Source: Fibrobacterota bacterium (lineage in GTDB: Bacteria; Fibrobacterota; Chitinivibrionia; Chitinivibrionales; JANQEN01). From it: a DNA stretch of 6,149 nucleotides. Positions 5,061 through 6,149 of this stretch are shown here, piece by piece. Numbering within the stretch: position 1 is the first letter of the stretch; every line of letters starts with the position of its first letter. The position numbers and the translations under genes are program-made. Location: the NCBI GenBank assembly GCA_030619215.1, contig JAUXBV010000224.1:1-6149 (forward strand), in the 5' to 3' direction. The notes under the pieces are model-generated. The model worked only from the letters and a program-made list of their open reading frames with translations, was not told the DNA's origin and made no database searches.

Positions 5061-6149
5061 GAGCTCTCACCTTTTTTAAAGGTGACATATCTCCGGAATC
5101 CCGGGAAATAATTTTTTTATACATTTTATACATTCTATAGGTTTGCGGCTCATCCTGATAAAAAGTATTCCAGGCATAGTGGTAAAGCTCCTTCAGTTTC
5201 TCAGGGCTCAATTTTTTTGGCTGAAAAACCACTTCCCCTGCATTGTAAAGTAAAAAATCGTCGGATAAGATACGTTTCTCCTTTTCCAGTTGTGCCCGTA
5301 TCGGCGTATGTGTAAACGGGGTAAGTATGGTAAATTCCGCAAGATCGAGCTCTATCTCTAGTAAAAAATCAACAAGGCGTTTTATATAATCCTCATCATG
5401 GTCGTCCATGCCAAGGATAATAGTGCCCTCTACACCGATTCCAAAGCTTTTATACCGTTGAATCCGGTTTTTTATATAATCTGATGTGTCAAATATTGCC
5501 TGGTAAACATACCATGCGCCTGCTTCCTTTGCGAGCGCCAGCACCTCGTCATCATCCTGAATTGGATGGCAGCACCATTTTTTCTTAAAAGGTATCATGG
5601 TTTTAAAAAGCTCAATTTCCCACTCCTTGTCCTGCGCAAGTGAGTTGTCAACGATGAACAGGCGGTCATTGTCAATTGAAGCAAGCTCCTGGGCGACTCT
5701 ATCCATTGGCCGCGGTCGAAAAGTCCTTCCACCCAAAAACGGGGTGCAGCATGGAAAGCAGTTAAACCGGCACCCACGTGACGCGTGAAACAGGTCGACC
5801 ATTTTTACCCCTTTATAATTATACTTATCATAATCAAGAACAGACCTGAGCGCAGGGCCGATTGACTCCACGGGAGGGAAGTCAAGGTTGTAATCATATA
5901 AAGGTTTCAGTTCGTTGTTTTTTTTGTCATTAAATACATCCTCCAACCGCCCTTCAACCTCGCCATAGAAAAGGCTTGTGCAATGTTTTTTTACCTCGTC
6001 TGCATGTAACATTGCAGAAATACCGCCAAATATCACCTCTTTTCCCATTGCCATAAACCGTTCGGAGATCTTAAACGCGCCAGGCAGTTGCGAAGTGAGC
6101 ATAACAGAGATGCCGACAAAATCCCACTTGTCATCATAAGGGATGGAAC
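5053..6149 (-). CDS. Cobalamin-binding-domain radical SAM enzyme, N-terminus beyond the window
   Basis: The frame is open to the right edge. An ATG at 6102 is internal, because 15 further codons (IPYDDKWDFVGISV region) belong to the B12-binding domain. That domain is visible to about 55 residues past this ATG, including VIFGGISAMLHADEV and FYGEVEGRLEDV. The radical SAM core follows: HASRGCRFNCFPCC holds Cys-x3-Cys-x2-Cys (codons at 5772-5770, 5760-5758, 5751-5749) for the 4Fe-4S cluster, then the TIM-barrel region (IFDTSDYIKNRIQRY, GVEGTIILGMDD). The C-terminal part (LTPFTHTPIRAQLE, VVFQPKKLSPEKLKELY) resembles the DUF4070-type tail of this class. Such enzymes use S-adenosylmethionine radicals, often with cobalamin, for C-methylation, ring or C-C chemistry. 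Roughly 100 residues are probably missing. A proline stands where an aromatic residue usually precedes the third Cys. It overlaps the KS gene by 8 bp. The reaction is unknown. Confidence 0.88.
   Translation of the reverse strand, partial: SIPYDDKWDFVGISVMLTSQLPGAFKISERFMAMGKEVIFGGISAMLHADEVKKHCTSLFYGEVEGRLEDVFNDKKNNELKPLYDYNLDFPPVESIGPALRSVLDYDKYNYKGVKMVDLFHASRGCRFNCFPCCTPFLGGRTFRPRPMDRVAQELASIDNDRLFIVDNSLAQDKEWEIELFKTMIPFKKKWCCHPIQDDDEVLALAKEAGAWYVYQAIFDTSDYIKNRIQRYKSFGIGVEGTIILGMDDHDEDYIKRLVDFLLEIELDLAEFTILTPFTHTPIRAQLEKEKRILSDDFLLYNAGEVVFQPKKLSPEKLKELYHYAWNTFYQDEPQTYRMYKMYKKIISRDSGDMSPLKKVRAHE
5067..5085 (-). promoter_or_regulatory. Hairpin over the KS ribosome-binding site (translational coupling)
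   Basis: On the mRNA, TCACCTTT (5085-5078), loop AAA, then AAAGGTGA (5074-5067) form a perfect 8-bp stem. The Shine-Dalgarno sequence AAGGTGAG (5073-5066) sits in the 3' arm, 5 bases from the KS ATG. The hairpin lies within the last codons of the radical SAM gene, so ribosomes finishing that gene would melt it and expose the site. Structure is visible; coupling is inferred. Confidence 0.6.

Noticed and set aside
5053..6102. Start of the radical SAM gene at the ATG at 6102
   Set aside because: Fifteen upstream in-frame codons match the B12-binding domain and no stop occurs before the edge, so this ATG is internal.

Overview
The window carries one gene neighbourhood read entirely on the minus strand, so it is described here from high to low coordinates. 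Its core is a small acyl-chain or polyketide-type pathway: a cobalamin-binding radical SAM enzyme (cut by the right edge), a catalytically complete beta-ketoacyl-ACP synthase (KS), a second KS-fold protein without the catalytic triad (chain-length-factor-like, CLF), a helix-turn-helix regulator, a BtrH-type acyltransferase-like protein and an acyl carrier protein (ACP). Downstream lies a BrnT-type toxin with a ribbon-helix-helix-type antitoxin that runs off the left edge.

Layout: 6149-3867 holds the radical SAM gene and the KS, overlapping by 8 bp, with the KS ribosome-binding site buried in a perfect hairpin. The CLF-like gene (3866-2772) starts at the base after the KS stop. A gap of about 350 bp (2771-2422) is mostly a 264-bp inverted-repeat element resembling a MITE. 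Its outer TTAA supplies the CLF stop codon, and it contains two inverted copies of a palindromic TGTCATTTCGAG-type repeat. The regulator (2421-1960), the BtrH-like gene (1957-950) and the ACP (914-630) follow closely spaced. A GC-richer imperfect palindrome (565-598) separates this block from the toxin-antitoxin pair, which has a clear sigma-70-type promoter (512-540) with a palindromic operator in its spacer.

How the genes may work together (inference): the KS/CLF pair would extend a chain held on the ACP. The BtrH-like protein would move the finished acyl group from the ACP to an acceptor, by analogy with BtrH and BtrI of butirosin biosynthesis. The radical SAM/B12 enzyme would carry out a difficult C-C or methyl-transfer step. 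No ketoreductase, dehydratase or adenylating enzyme is visible, so the locus probably continues to the right.

Organism: Gram-negative-like, moderate GC with bacterial Shine-Dalgarno sites. The combination of ACP, KS/CLF, B12-radical SAM and BtrH-like genes, plus the TGTCATTTCGAG repeat type, would suit a Planctomycetota (anammox-like), Nitrospirota or deltaproteobacterial genome. This assignment is tentative. The toxin-antitoxin end is much more AT-rich (bases 61-120: 14 of 60 G+C) than the KS gene (bases 4561-4620: 33 of 60), which fits separately acquired accessory DNA.
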